Positions 35,991 to 43,614 are shown, counted from the stretch's first letter. The stretch is DNA of 53,469 nucleotides from Bacteroidales bacterium (GCA_016295455.1 JAEDLE010000007.1:1-53469), one strand, 5' to 3'. Made by a program: numbers and translations. The notes: generated from the sequence alone by a model not told the origin.

Positions 35991-36040
35991 GCAGGAAGGG
36001 ACGGTCCCGGCAGGGATGACGTCAGCATATTCCGCGAAGT

Positions 36041-36071
36041 TTTGCAGTTAATCTGAAAATTGCTATATTTG
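36041..36071 (+). promoter_or_regulatory. promoter of the SRP RNA gene
   Basis: TTTG (36041-36044), 19 nt, TATATTTG (36064-36071): a perfect match to the Bacteroidota sigma-70-type consensus. The first base of the mature RNA (36076) lies 5 nt after the -7 box, consistent with direct initiation at the RNA's 5' end. Confidence 0.9.
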
Positions 36072-36075
36072 CATC

Positions 36076-36178
36076 GGGAAAGTCGTACACGACCAGCTCC
36101 CTCTGAATTCCCCCAGGACCGGAAGGTAGCAAGGGTAGGAGGTCGTAGCGGTGCGATGTGCTAAGCTTTCCCTTTTTT
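36076..36178 (+). ncRNA. ffs: signal recognition particle RNA, small bacterial type (4.5S)
   Basis: About 97 nt forming one long hairpin. The ends GGGAAAG (36076-36082) and CTTTCCC (36166-36172) pair; the apical part holds the conserved domain IV with CAGGACC, a GGAA tetraloop and GGTAGCAAGG (about 36114-36133). TTTTTT (36173-36178) then terminates transcription, with the RNA's own terminal stem as the hairpin. It binds Ffh to target membrane proteins. The mnmA start follows 15 nt after the T-run. Confidence 0.95.
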
Positions 36179-36192
36179 CGTATCCATTACTG

Positions 36193-37569
36193 ATGAAAAT
36201 CTGTGTAGGTCTTTCGGGAGGAGTCGACTCCAGCGTTGCCGCCCTGTTGCTCAAGCAGCAGGGGTATGATGTGTTCGCTATGTTCATGCAGAACTGGCAC
36301 GATGCCGATTCCACACTTCACGGGGAGTGCGAGTGGGAGGAAGACCGTTTCATCGCCGAGATGGTCGCCAGGAAGATAGGCATTCCTTTCTATTTCGTGG
36401 ATCTTTCGAAAGAGTACCGCAAGAGGGTTGTCGACTATATGTTCGACGAGTATGCCAAAGGGCGCACCCCGAATCCTGACGTGCTCTGCAACAGGGAGAT
36501 AAAGTTCGATGCCTTCCTCAAGGCTGCCGCATCCCTGGGAGCGGATATGGTAGCCACCGGACATTACTGCCGCCGCGCCGAGACTGTCGCTCCGGACGGT
36601 TCCGTCAGCTACAGCCTGCTTGCCGGTGTGGACCCGGGCAAGGACCAGAGCTATTTCCTCTGCCAGCTCTCACAGGAGCAGCTCTCCAGAGCCATGTTCC
36701 CCATAGGCCATCTGCTCAAGTCCGAGGTGCGGGAACTGGCCCGCCGGGCGGACCTGCCTTCTGCTGAAAAGAAGGACTCCCAGGGCATATGCTTTGTCGG
36801 AAAGGTTGACCTGCCCGTATTCCTTCAGCAGAAACTCAAGCCTTGCGAGGGTCAGGTCATTGAGGTCTATGATGCCTATTATGCTCAGAATGAGCAATAT
36901 CAGTCCATTTGCGGCATACTCCGTTCAGTGCTGGGGGAAGGCCGTGAACTGAATATGATCACCGATTACATTTCCGAGGACAAGTTCACTCCTGCCATAC
37001 ACGGAGGCCTGCCTTATGACCTGGAGAAGGTCGCGTCATTGGACGATGCCGACCTGGACAGGATATCCGCTCCTCTGCGCTATGACCTTCATTTCGAGAC
37101 CGAAACCTACCGCAGCGGTCGCCATCACACGAAGAAGACCCGCTACAAGGCGAATCCTTACGGAGTAATTGCCGGTACCCACGACGGGGCGCAGTTCTAC
37201 ACCGTGGGACAGCGCAAGGGCCTGAACATAGGCGGTCACAAGGACTCGCTTTTCGTGCTGGCCACAGATGTGGAGAAGAACATTATCTATGTGGGCGAGG
37301 GCCACAGGCACAGGGGCCTGTCCCGCAGCTGTTTGTCGATTGAGGCTTCCGACCTGCACTGGATCAATGCGGGGCGCAGGCTCATGCCGGGGCAGATGAT
37401 GCGCTGCAGGGTGAGGATACGTTATCGTCAGCCTCTTCAGGACGCGACCCTGATCATGCGCAGCTCGAGGATGTACATACTTTTCGACCAGCCCCAGAGG
37501 GGTGTCACCCCCGGACAGTTTGCGGCCTGGTATGACGGCGACGAGCTCCTGGGCTCAGGCGTCTTCTGA
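36193..37569 (+). CDS. mnmA: tRNA-specific 2-thiouridylase MnmA, with a large insertion
   Basis: 458 residues. The PP-loop SGGVDSS (8-14), first catalytic Cys99 in NPDVLCNREIKF, second Cys200 in DSQGICFVG and the HDGAQFYTVGQRKGL segment (330-344) define MnmA, which thiolates U34 of tRNA-Lys, -Glu and -Gln. The protein is about 90 residues longer than the usual 360-370: between the Cys200 region and the YTVGQRKG segment lies an extra stretch of about 98 residues (about 231-328). The ATG at 36193 is the family start; an upstream frame to 36151 lies inside the SRP RNA. Read-through of the SRP RNA terminator may drive it, since no separate promoter is visible. It overlaps the converging flavoprotein gene by 15 nt. 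Confidence 0.95.
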   Translation: MKICVGLSGGVDSSVAALLLKQQGYDVFAMFMQNWHDADSTLHGECEWEEDRFIAEMVARKIGIPFYFVDLSKEYRKRVVDYMFDEYAKGRTPNPDVLCNREIKFDAFLKAAASLGADMVATGHYCRRAETVAPDGSVSYSLLAGVDPGKDQSYFLCQLSQEQLSRAMFPIGHLLKSEVRELARRADLPSAEKKDSQGICFVGKVDLPVFLQQKLKPCEGQVIEVYDAYYAQNEQYQSICGILRSVLGEGRELNMITDYISEDKFTPAIHGGLPYDLEKVASLDDADLDRISAPLRYDLHFETETYRSGRHHTKKTRYKANPYGVIAGTHDGAQFYTVGQRKGLNIGGHKDSLFVLATDVEKNIIYVGEGHRHRGLSRSCLSIEASDLHWINAGRRLMPGQMMRCRVRIRYRQPLQDATLIMRSSRMYILFDQPQRGVTPGQFAAWYDGDELLGSGVF

Positions 37570-38994
37570 ATCCAGCCCGAGGGCAGTTGCTGCGGACCTT
37601 CCCGCGAGAAATCCCGTCGCGAATGCGGTATGCAGGTTGTAACCTCCCGTGTCAGAATCGATGTCGAGCATTTCTCCGCATAGGTACAGACCCGGGCACA
37701 GCCTCGATTCCATAGTCTTCGGAAGCACTTCCTCCGTAGCGACTCCACCGGCAGTCACCACGCAGCGCTCATATCCTACGAAGCCGTCTATCTCGAAGGT
37801 CCAGGCCTTGAGGCTCCTGGCCAGGGCCTCCATATCGATGTGCTCGTTGCCCTTCCTTCCGTTGAATATGCCTTCGTTGCATTTGACGAAAGCGCTTGTC
37901 AGTTCCCAAGGCATCAGCTTGCCCATCAGTACTTTGGACATCTCCTTGATGGACATCTTGCGGCTGCGCGGGTCTTTCTGTATCTCGTTCCACAGCCCTT
38001 TGACCCTTGCCCTGAGTTCATCTTCGGCGACTCCCGGCTTGAGGTCCAGCACCAGCTTCACCTTCGAGCCGTTGATTATCGCCTTCACGCAGCTACGGCT
38101 CAGCGCGAATCCTATAGGACCCTCGATGCCCCCGTCTGTGAAGTCCATATCGCCGGTCTCGCTCCTGACCAGACTGCCGTTAGCCCAAAGGCCCAGACCC
38201 ACGTTCTTGAGCTGTATGCCGCAGAGCGACTTTCCCAGCTCCGATAATGCGCAATCCCTGCTGATGTGCCCTTTCATCTGCGGAACAGGCTTTGAATATG
38301 GCGACTTGACCGGTCCTCCCGACAGTACCCTTGCCGCCGCCGTTCCGACCGGCTCCTTGAGTTCGTCCAGTTTGTAGGCCTTTGGAACCATGGCTGTCAG
38401 TGAAGGGAAGCAATCCCTGATGCTGTGACCCAATTCCTTAGCCCAGGCATACCCGTCACCGGTGCTGCCGGTGGAAGGATAGGAGAGGCCGCCTGTCGCC
38501 ATTACAAGATGTCTGCAGGAATAGCGCCTTCCGTCGCGGGTTGTCAGCTCGAAGCCTTCTAGGCTTTTGCGGACCGTGCTGACCGCACTGTCGGTCCGTA
38601 TGACTGCTCCTGCTCCCGTGGCTGCCTTGAGCAAGGTGTCCACTACATCGGAGGCATGGTGTGAGGCGGGAAAGGCCCTGTCACCCCTTTCAACCACACT
38701 TTCCATTCCGAAGCGCTCCAGCATTCCGATCAGCTTTTCCGGAGTGAGATTGTAGAATGCTGGCCGGAGGAAGTTCTGGCGGCTGCGAATATGCGCGGAG
38801 AAGTCCTGCCAGTCCTTCACATTGGTGAAATTGCACCTGCCCTTGCCTGTTATCATTATTTTCCTGCCCGGCCTGGGCATCTTCTCCAGCACCAGCACGG
38901 CGGGCCCCGGCTCAGATGAGGCTGCCCCGTATGCAGCCATCAGGCCGGCCGCTCCGCCTCCGATTATGATGATGTCGTAAAACATTCCTGTCAA
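37555..38994 (-). CDS. NAD(P)/FAD-dependent oxidoreductase, HI0933/YhiN family
   Basis: 479 residues. The FAD-binding IIIIGGGAAGLMAAYGA at the N-terminus and GRKIMITGKGRCNFTN (which gives this family its signature) are present, as are ATGGLSYPSTGSTGDG and the C-terminal CGEMLDIDSDTGGYNL. The family (COG2081) has few known reactions. The length exceeds the usual 390-420 modestly. Its start is at 38994, or 38985 (MFYDII). The 3' ends of this gene and mnmA overlap by 15 nt. Confidence 0.92.
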   Translation of the reverse strand: MTGMFYDIIIIGGGAAGLMAAYGAASSEPGPAVLVLEKMPRPGRKIMITGKGRCNFTNVKDWQDFSAHIRSRQNFLRPAFYNLTPEKLIGMLERFGMESVVERGDRAFPASHHASDVVDTLLKAATGAGAVIRTDSAVSTVRKSLEGFELTTRDGRRYSCRHLVMATGGLSYPSTGSTGDGYAWAKELGHSIRDCFPSLTAMVPKAYKLDELKEPVGTAAARVLSGGPVKSPYSKPVPQMKGHISRDCALSELGKSLCGIQLKNVGLGLWANGSLVRSETGDMDFTDGGIEGPIGFALSRSCVKAIINGSKVKLVLDLKPGVAEDELRARVKGLWNEIQKDPRSRKMSIKEMSKVLMGKLMPWELTSAFVKCNEGIFNGRKGNEHIDMEALARSLKAWTFEIDGFVGYERCVVTAGGVATEEVLPKTMESRLCPGLYLCGEMLDIDSDTGGYNLHTAFATGFLAGRSAATALGLDSEDA

Positions 38995-39015
38995 TTCTGT
39001 GAATTAGGTAATCCT

Positions 39016-39048
39016 CAAATAATAACCTGCATCATCTTTGAAATCAAA
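39016..39048 (-). promoter_or_regulatory. candidate promoter of the HI0933-family gene
   Basis: On the minus strand TTTG (39048-39045), 21 nt, ATTATTTG (39023-39016): one mismatch in the -7 element. It lies just upstream of the start at 38994. Confidence 0.4.
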
Positions 39049-39066
39049 TCTGACGCAACTTATTAT

Positions 39067-39098
39067 TTTCATATTACTAGAAAAAATTTGTATATTTG
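39067..39098 (+). promoter_or_regulatory. promoter of tRNA-Thr
   Basis: A -7 TATATTTG (39091-39098), identical to that of the SRP RNA and followed by CAT in both, with a TTTC (39067-39070) 20 nt upstream as -33. Transcription would start near 39103, 18 nt before the tRNA. Confidence 0.75.
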
Positions 39099-39120
39099 CA
39101 TTCCCGTATGGGTATCAAAG

Positions 39121-39193
39121 GCCGCTTTAGCTCAGTCGGTAGAGCAACTCATTCGTAATGAGTAGGTCGCGGGTTCGAGTCCCGTTCGCGGCT
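39121..39193 (+). tRNA. tRNA-Thr(CGU), with two mismatched acceptor pairs
   Basis: A 73-nt cloverleaf: acceptor GCCGCTT (39121-39127), D arm GCTC/GAGC, anticodon stem ACTCA/TGAGT with loop TTCGTAA and anticodon CGT at 39154-39156 (reads ACG), variable loop AGGTC, T arm GCGGG-TTCGAGT-CCCGT, acceptor 3' strand TCGCGGC and discriminator T at 39193. Pairs 1-5 of the acceptor are Watson-Crick, but pair 6 is T-C and pair 7 is T-T. The 3' CCA is not encoded. The promoter and terminator indicate an expressed gene. Confidence 0.9.
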
Positions 39194-39202
39194 CATGCAG
39201 GT

Positions 39203-39239
39203 GGAGTGTCCGTTTCCCGGACGCTCCATTTATCTTTTT
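39203..39239 (+). terminator. terminator of tRNA-Thr
   Basis: Stem GGAGTGTCC (39203-39211) / GGACGCTCC (39219-39227), 9 pairs with one G-T, loop GTTTCCC, then ATTTATCTTTTT. It starts 10 nt after the tRNA. The T-run overlaps the last codons of the converging membrane-protein gene (stop at 39230). Confidence 0.85.
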
Positions 39240-39703
39240 ACCCCGTCCAGTCCTGCTATCTTTGCCTTCAGCCTTTCCAGCGTGCGCACGGAAGATGCAC
39301 TGGCTTTCAGCATATTGTATAATATGAATATGGCGACGAGGCACAGTGCTGCAGTCAGCAGTCCTCCCTTCCATCCTTCCGGTGTGAATCTGAATGCATA
39401 AATGATGCAGGCAGCGGCGGCGGCCAGGTGGCAGAGTTTGCGGAGCAGGGTGCTACGGCTGCCTTCCTTGAATACGGTGCAGTAGCGGTGCTTCTCTCCG
39501 GACATTCCGGCGTCTTCCACGCGGCAGAGCACATAGCGTTTCATCCATATGTCCGAACTGTCCAGCAGTATCCAGCCGCCCTCGTCTTCCACCCGTCCGA
39601 ACGGCCTCATCTCGGCGCGGACCTGACCCATAGCCGTCCCGAAGCCCTCTTCCATTGAAAAGAACTCCGATCCAGCATCCATCATCTGAACCTTAGTGTC
39701 CAT
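39230..39703 (-). CDS. hypothetical membrane protein, 157 aa
   Basis: I do not recognise the family. The first 95 residues are soluble and polar, with WILLDSSDIWMKRYV in the middle; two membrane segments follow (about 98-115 with LCHLAAAAACIIYAF, and about 123-142 with GGLLTAALCLVAIFI), then a short basic tail (RTLERLKAKIAG). The arrangement suggests both ends in the cytoplasm. The ATG at 39703 is chosen; the frame extends to a TTG at 39721. It stands alone between tRNA-Thr and the lipoprotein gene. A TAAATTTG box at 39879-39872 on this strand could be its promoter, leaving a leader of about 160 nt. Confidence 0.7.
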   Translation of the reverse strand: MDTKVQMMDAGSEFFSMEEGFGTAMGQVRAEMRPFGRVEDEGGWILLDSSDIWMKRYVLCRVEDAGMSGEKHRYCTVFKEGSRSTLLRKLCHLAAAAACIIYAFRFTPEGWKGGLLTAALCLVAIFILYNMLKASASSVRTLERLKAKIAGLDGVKR

Positions 39704-39952
39704 CCCTCTCGATTTTCGCAAATTAATAAATACCTGTCATTCTGAGCTTTGTGCAGCTTGCGAAACTCTCTTTCCCACCGCACAATGCTCACGTTACCCA
39801 TCACCTAAATCCTCTTCCTCGGGAAGAGGACTTGCTGTCGATTCTTGCGCATCCCCGGCAAGCAAGTTCCGCAAATTTACCATATTCCCGTCAAGAAAAG
39901 CTCCTTATTGAAATAATATCCCTTAATTTTGGACGGAAATCGAGGAAAACTT
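39704..39952. other. 249-nt intergenic region with hairpin and dispersed-repeat-like word
   Basis: The longest region here without a gene apart from the RNA loci and the dnaN/htrA spacer. It holds a perfect 8-bp hairpin CCTCTTCC-TCG-GGAAGAGG (39811-39829), the word CCTGTCATTCTGAGC (39733-39747), which resembles a repeat widely scattered in Bacteroidota genomes, and short complementary words GCTTGC (39765-39770) and GCAAGC (39858-39863). Promoter-like boxes point outward on both sides: TAAATTTG (39879-39872, minus) and TAATTTTG (39924-39931, plus). No reading frame of note is seen. It could be a long 5' leader, a small RNA or a decayed repeat. Confidence 0.5.
39924..39931 (+). promoter_or_regulatory. 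-7 promoter element for the lipoprotein gene
   Basis: TAATTTTG matches TAnnTTTG and lies 21 nt before the ATG at 39953. There is no clear -33 element. Confidence 0.5.
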
Positions 39953-40981
39953 ATGAATATGAGAATTCTTGTGCTTGAAGTTGCGGCGCTGCTGGCAATG
40001 GTCTCCTGCGCGGGCAGGGGCGGGGAAGAGGCAGCCCCAACTATGGAATATGCTTCATTCTTCAGCATTCCGGACGACAGCACGCTGGTCAGCATATCCC
40101 CATATGACGGAAGTGCGGACACTCTCCGTCTTGAAGCTCCGGTCCGGAGTCTGGTGTGCATGTCGAGCTCGCACGTGGCATTTCTGGATGCGCTGGGACT
40201 GGACAGTCTGGTAAGTGCGGTTTCGGGCTTGAAGTACATAAGCTCGCCCCAACTTCGTTCACGAACAGACGTGGCGGATGTGGGATATGATCATGAGCTT
40301 GATTATGAACGTATTCTGGCTATTGGACCGGATCTCGTGCTGGCATATTCCGTGTCATCTGTGCTGCCTCCTTACGTGTCGCGTCTGAGGAGCTTGGGAG
40401 TGAAGGTGTTCTTGGTGAACGAGCATCTTGAGGACCATCCGCTCGCAAGGGCTGAGTATGTGAAACTTTTCGGGGCATTGGGCGGAAGACGCGGGGCGGC
40501 TGATTCACTTTTTGCCCAGATCCGAGAAAGATATCTGGCCCTGCGCAGGGAAGTTCCTGATGACCAGAGAGTGAAACTGCTTCTGAATGTGCCCTATGCC
40601 GAGCAGTGGTATGTGCCCGGAAAGCTGAATTATATGTCGCGTCTGATCGAGGATGCGGGAGGCACTGTCCTCGGGGCCAAGGAGGGCAGGCACGATTCTT
40701 CCGTGATGTCCCTCGAACAGGCTTACCTGCTTTCCAGAGATGCCGACATCTGGCTGAATCCGGGCAATGTGTCCACAAGAAGCCAGCTGGAGGCTCTCAA
40801 CCCGATGTTCTCCCGTTTCGGCGTACCGCGCATATACAACAACACCCTCAGAGTGAACTCCGGGGGTGGTAATGATTTCTGGGAGAACGGGACCTTGAGA
40901 CCGGACCTCATACTCGAGGATCTGGTCGGCATATTCGCAGGAAGTGGTGATTCATTCAACTATTATATTGAAGTCCAGTAG
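39953..40981 (+). CDS. periplasmic-binding-type lipoprotein (BtuF/FhuD-like)
   Basis: 342 residues. A lipoprotein-type signal ends at MVSC (Cys near 20), followed by two lobes linked by a long helix, as in helical-backbone binding proteins for cobalamin, haem or ferric siderophores. Recognisable segments are VRSLVCMSSSHVAFLDALG, VADVGYDHELDYERILAIGPDLVLAY and WLNPGN. No BtuC/BtuD-type permease or ATPase and no TonB receptor lie nearby, so it is an orphan in this window. The ATG at 39953 (MNMRIL) or 39959 are the possible starts. Its last 30 nt overlap the converging gene at 40952. Confidence 0.87.
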   Translation: MNMRILVLEVAALLAMVSCAGRGGEEAAPTMEYASFFSIPDDSTLVSISPYDGSADTLRLEAPVRSLVCMSSSHVAFLDALGLDSLVSAVSGLKYISSPQLRSRTDVADVGYDHELDYERILAIGPDLVLAYSVSSVLPPYVSRLRSLGVKVFLVNEHLEDHPLARAEYVKLFGALGGRRGAADSLFAQIRERYLALRREVPDDQRVKLLLNVPYAEQWYVPGKLNYMSRLIEDAGGTVLGAKEGRHDSSVMSLEQAYLLSRDADIWLNPGNVSTRSQLEALNPMFSRFGVPRIYNNTLRVNSGGGNDFWENGTLRPDLILEDLVGIFAGSGDSFNYYIEVQ

Positions 40982-41512
40982 CTTTCTCTCTCCGTAGGTT
41001 CCTTCCATTCTGACGTTTCCGTCCTCTCTGCTGTAGAAAGCTCTCCTTGGGCCCAGTTCGACGGCTATGATGTCTCCCGTCCTGACATATATCCTGCGGG
41101 TTGCTTCAACCAGCGCTATGTCCATCATTTCCCTGACCTTGGGGCTGAAAGCGCCGAGGACGGTATCCGAGGCTTTCAGCGTGAAGGCGGAACCTTCGTC
41201 GGCATATTCAAGGAAAGGGGTTGGCAGCAAAGATGTATGGTCCAGGCAGCAGGCCTGGGCGTAGCCTTCAGGGGTGCCGTCCATCAGTTCCACAGGGTAG
41301 AGCAGGACTCCGAAACCGAATCCGTCGTGATACCGGGACACGAATCGAGAACCCACGCTCCTGCCGGGCTTGCATATCCTTGCGAAAGCCACGGGAGCAT
41401 ATTCCAGATGTGAGACGAAGTCCGGGAGATAGAGGTCTTCGTTGTCCCTCTCCCAGGTGGTGTCCGGTCTGCAGACAATCTTGCCGCAGGCGGTGATGAC
41501 TATTATGTTCAT
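40952..41512 (-). CDS. hypothetical protein, possibly FAA-hydrolase-like
   Basis: 186 residues, no signal peptide or membrane segment. The central GRSVGSRFVSRYHDGFGFG and the following GVLLYPVELMDG recall the fumarylacetoacetate-hydrolase fold, but the metal-binding acidic residues of active members cannot be placed with confidence, so the function remains open. The ATG overlaps the exonuclease stop by 4 nt, making it the third gene of the dnaN operon. Its 3' end overlaps the lipoprotein gene on the other strand by 30 nt. Confidence 0.75.
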   Translation of the reverse strand: MNIIVITACGKIVCRPDTTWERDNEDLYLPDFVSHLEYAPVAFARICKPGRSVGSRFVSRYHDGFGFGVLLYPVELMDGTPEGYAQACCLDHTSLLPTPFLEYADEGSAFTLKASDTVLGAFSPKVREMMDIALVEATRRIYVRTGDIIAVELGPRRAFYSREDGNVRMEGTYGERKLLDFNIIVE

Positions 41513-42483
41513 TGCTGGCCGAAATGGGATTTCAGCAGGTCGGCGGCGTCGCTGAGCTCCTTGCCTTCAAGCGGTTTGGAACGGCTTGCCTTCTCCTCGG
41601 CGGCATATTCGTCGAAGAGCCTCCTGAACTGGCGCTTGGTATCGAGGCTGAAGTCTCCGTTGGCTATCCAGCCGAAATAGCCCTTGTCGCTGCGGTAGAC
41701 CTCCTTTACCGGGCGGTCCTTGTACTTGCCGAAGCTGATTGTGGGCACTCCGTCTCTGTCGACAATCCTGCCGGCATAGTCTATGCCCTTCGGCCTTCCT
41801 CCCAGGTTGGCGAGGAAGTCCACGTCGTTGCGCAGCGCGGTTTCGTGATATGCGTCAGGTTCGCTGTAACGGTCGAGCTGGCCCTTGAGCACTTCGTAGG
41901 TGGCTATGGTGTCGGCCTCAGCTGTGTGGGCGTTGTCGAAATCTCCGCCCCCGCAGTAGAACCTGTAGGCAGCCTTCAGGTTGCGCGGTTCCATATAATG
42001 GTATATGGTCTGCACGTCTATCATCCTGCAGTCGTGGAGGTCTATCGAAGCCTTGCGGAGTATTTCCCCTGCACGTTCCTTCTTCTCCTGAGGCACGGCC
42101 GGGTCGGCAATCCTGGATTCGCAGTAGCTCCTGACCCTTTCCATCTCCTCTGCCAGCATCGGCAGGTCGAACTTGGTGGAGTTGAATCCGGCCAGGTCGC
42201 TTCCTTCAAGCCACTCGGCAACCTCCTCTACAACCTTGATGAAGGTAGGACAGTCCTTCAGATCCTCATCGTGCACCCCGTTCACGGCTGATGCGCTCGG
42301 GTTGATGGGAATCTGGCAATGCCTGGCATAGTCCCAGGGTTTCACCTTCCAGGTCTTGACCCTGCTGCTGCCGTCCGGCATCACTTTCACGAAGCTCAGT
42401 TCGATTATTCCGTCAGTAGTGATGTTCAGTCCCGTGCTCTCGATGTCGAAGAAGAGCAGCGGCCTTTCCAGTTTCAGTTCCAT
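41509..42483 (-). CDS. DEDDh 3'-5' exonuclease, DNA polymerase III epsilon-like
   Basis: 324 residues. The exonuclease domain (about 8-185) shows Asp13/Glu15 in FFDIESTGL, an Asp in FNSTKFDLP and the His/Asp pair of AHTAEADTIATY. A C-terminal module (about 215-295) with GVPTISFGKYKDRPVKEV is of the type found after exonuclease X. It may be the proofreading subunit or a separate repair exonuclease. In Bacteroidota this gene commonly follows dnaN, and here it starts 9 nt after the dnaN stop. Confidence 0.92.
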   Translation of the reverse strand: MELKLERPLLFFDIESTGLNITTDGIIELSFVKVMPDGSSRVKTWKVKPWDYARHCQIPINPSASAVNGVHDEDLKDCPTFIKVVEEVAEWLEGSDLAGFNSTKFDLPMLAEEMERVRSYCESRIADPAVPQEKKERAGEILRKASIDLHDCRMIDVQTIYHYMEPRNLKAAYRFYCGGGDFDNAHTAEADTIATYEVLKGQLDRYSEPDAYHETALRNDVDFLANLGGRPKGIDYAGRIVDRDGVPTISFGKYKDRPVKEVYRSDKGYFGWIANGDFSLDTKRQFRRLFDEYAAEEKASRSKPLEGKELSDAADLLKSHFGQQ

Positions 42484-42492
42484 CTGCAGGGA

Positions 42493-43614
42493 CTATTTCA
42501 CCATAATAGGCATCACGATGCCGAATACCTTGTTGACCGCGTCTTCATCCCCGTCAGGGAGTATGAGGGCGGAACGTCTCTTGTCCGCGAAACGGATGAT
42601 GACGTTCTCACAGCTGAGGTTGCTGAGAATCTCGATGATGTGGTTGGCCCTGAATCCGATGCTGAGGTCGTCCCCCTCGTACGAGCAGGAAACCTTCTCG
42701 TGCGCGGCTATCTCAAGACCGAGGTCCTGGGCGGATATCTCTATGCTGCCGGCAGTCATTTCAAACTTCACGTGGTTGGATGCCTTAGGGGAGCATACGG
42801 TGATTCTCCTGACTGAGTTGAGGAACTGGGTGCGGCTGATGGTCAGCACGTTGGTGTTGTTCTTCGGGATGATCGAGTTATAGTCGGGATACTTGCCTGA
42901 GACAAGACAGCAGATGGCTGTGGTCTGGGCGAAACTGAACACGGCGTACTTGCTGTCGAACACCACCTTCACCTCCTCGTCTTCCTTGCCGAGTATGGAC
43001 TTGACCACGTTCGCGTGCCTCTTGTTGAGCAGGAATGAACAGTCGCAGGCTGCCTTCACGGCCTTGGTGCGGAAACATATGAGCTTCTGCAGGTCGGAAG
43101 CCACGAGGGTGGTCCCGTCAGGCTTTATGTCGAAGAATATGGAGTTCATGTTCGGACGGTTGTCGTCGTCGGATGAGGCGTAGACCGTGTCCGCAATGCC
43201 TTCCGCGAGGGTCTGGCTGCTGAGACTGATGCTCCATGCCTCCCCGCCGGCTGACTTTATGACAGGGTAGTCGTCAGGGTTGAAGCACGGAAGTACGGAC
43301 TCCCCGCTTGCCCAGGCGCAGGAGAAGGAGTTCTCGTTCATGTTACTTATGGTCAGAGGCTGGTCCGGAAGTTCCTTGAGGAGTTCCGTCAGCTGCTTTG
43401 CCGCCACCGCAATCCTGCCCTCCTGCTCCACGTCCGCAACCTGGAGGACGGTTCTCAAGGTGATTTCCGTGTCGGATGCTGTGATTGTAAGGGTCGTCCC
43501 TTCAAGTTCGAACAGGTAGTCCTCGAGTATGGCCTCTGCGGCCTTGGAAGGTATGGCTTTCTGGACTGTCAGGACGCTCCTGAGAAGTTCCGCGCTTGAA
43601 ACTGAAAATTTCAT
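42493..43614 (-). CDS. dnaN: DNA polymerase III beta subunit (sliding clamp)
   Basis: 373 residues, standard length, three repeated clamp domains of about 120 residues. The start MKFSVSSAELLRSVLTVQKAI and the C-terminal LILPDGDEDAV followed by IMPIMVK fit. As a ring-shaped dimer it tethers polymerases to DNA. The ATG at 43614 matches the family; the frame stays open to 43656. dnaA is not adjacent, as is common in Bacteroidota, and no DnaA-box cluster is seen upstream. A structured leader of about 90 nt lies between its promoter and start. Confidence 0.97.
   Translation of the reverse strand: MKFSVSSAELLRSVLTVQKAIPSKAAEAILEDYLFELEGTTLTITASDTEITLRTVLQVADVEQEGRIAVAAKQLTELLKELPDQPLTISNMNENSFSCAWASGESVLPCFNPDDYPVIKSAGGEAWSISLSSQTLAEGIADTVYASSDDDNRPNMNSIFFDIKPDGTTLVASDLQKLICFRTKAVKAACDCSFLLNKRHANVVKSILGKEDEEVKVVFDSKYAVFSFAQTTAICCLVSGKYPDYNSIIPKNNTNVLTISRTQFLNSVRRITVCSPKASNHVKFEMTAGSIEISAQDLGLEIAAHEKVSCSYEGDDLSIGFRANHIIEILSNLSCENVIIRFADKRRSALILPDGDEDAVNKVFGIVMPIMVK

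Noticed and set aside
36151..36192. Upstream start of mnmA
   Set aside because: It lies inside the SRP RNA hairpin; MKICVGLSGGVDSS at 36193 is the normal family start.
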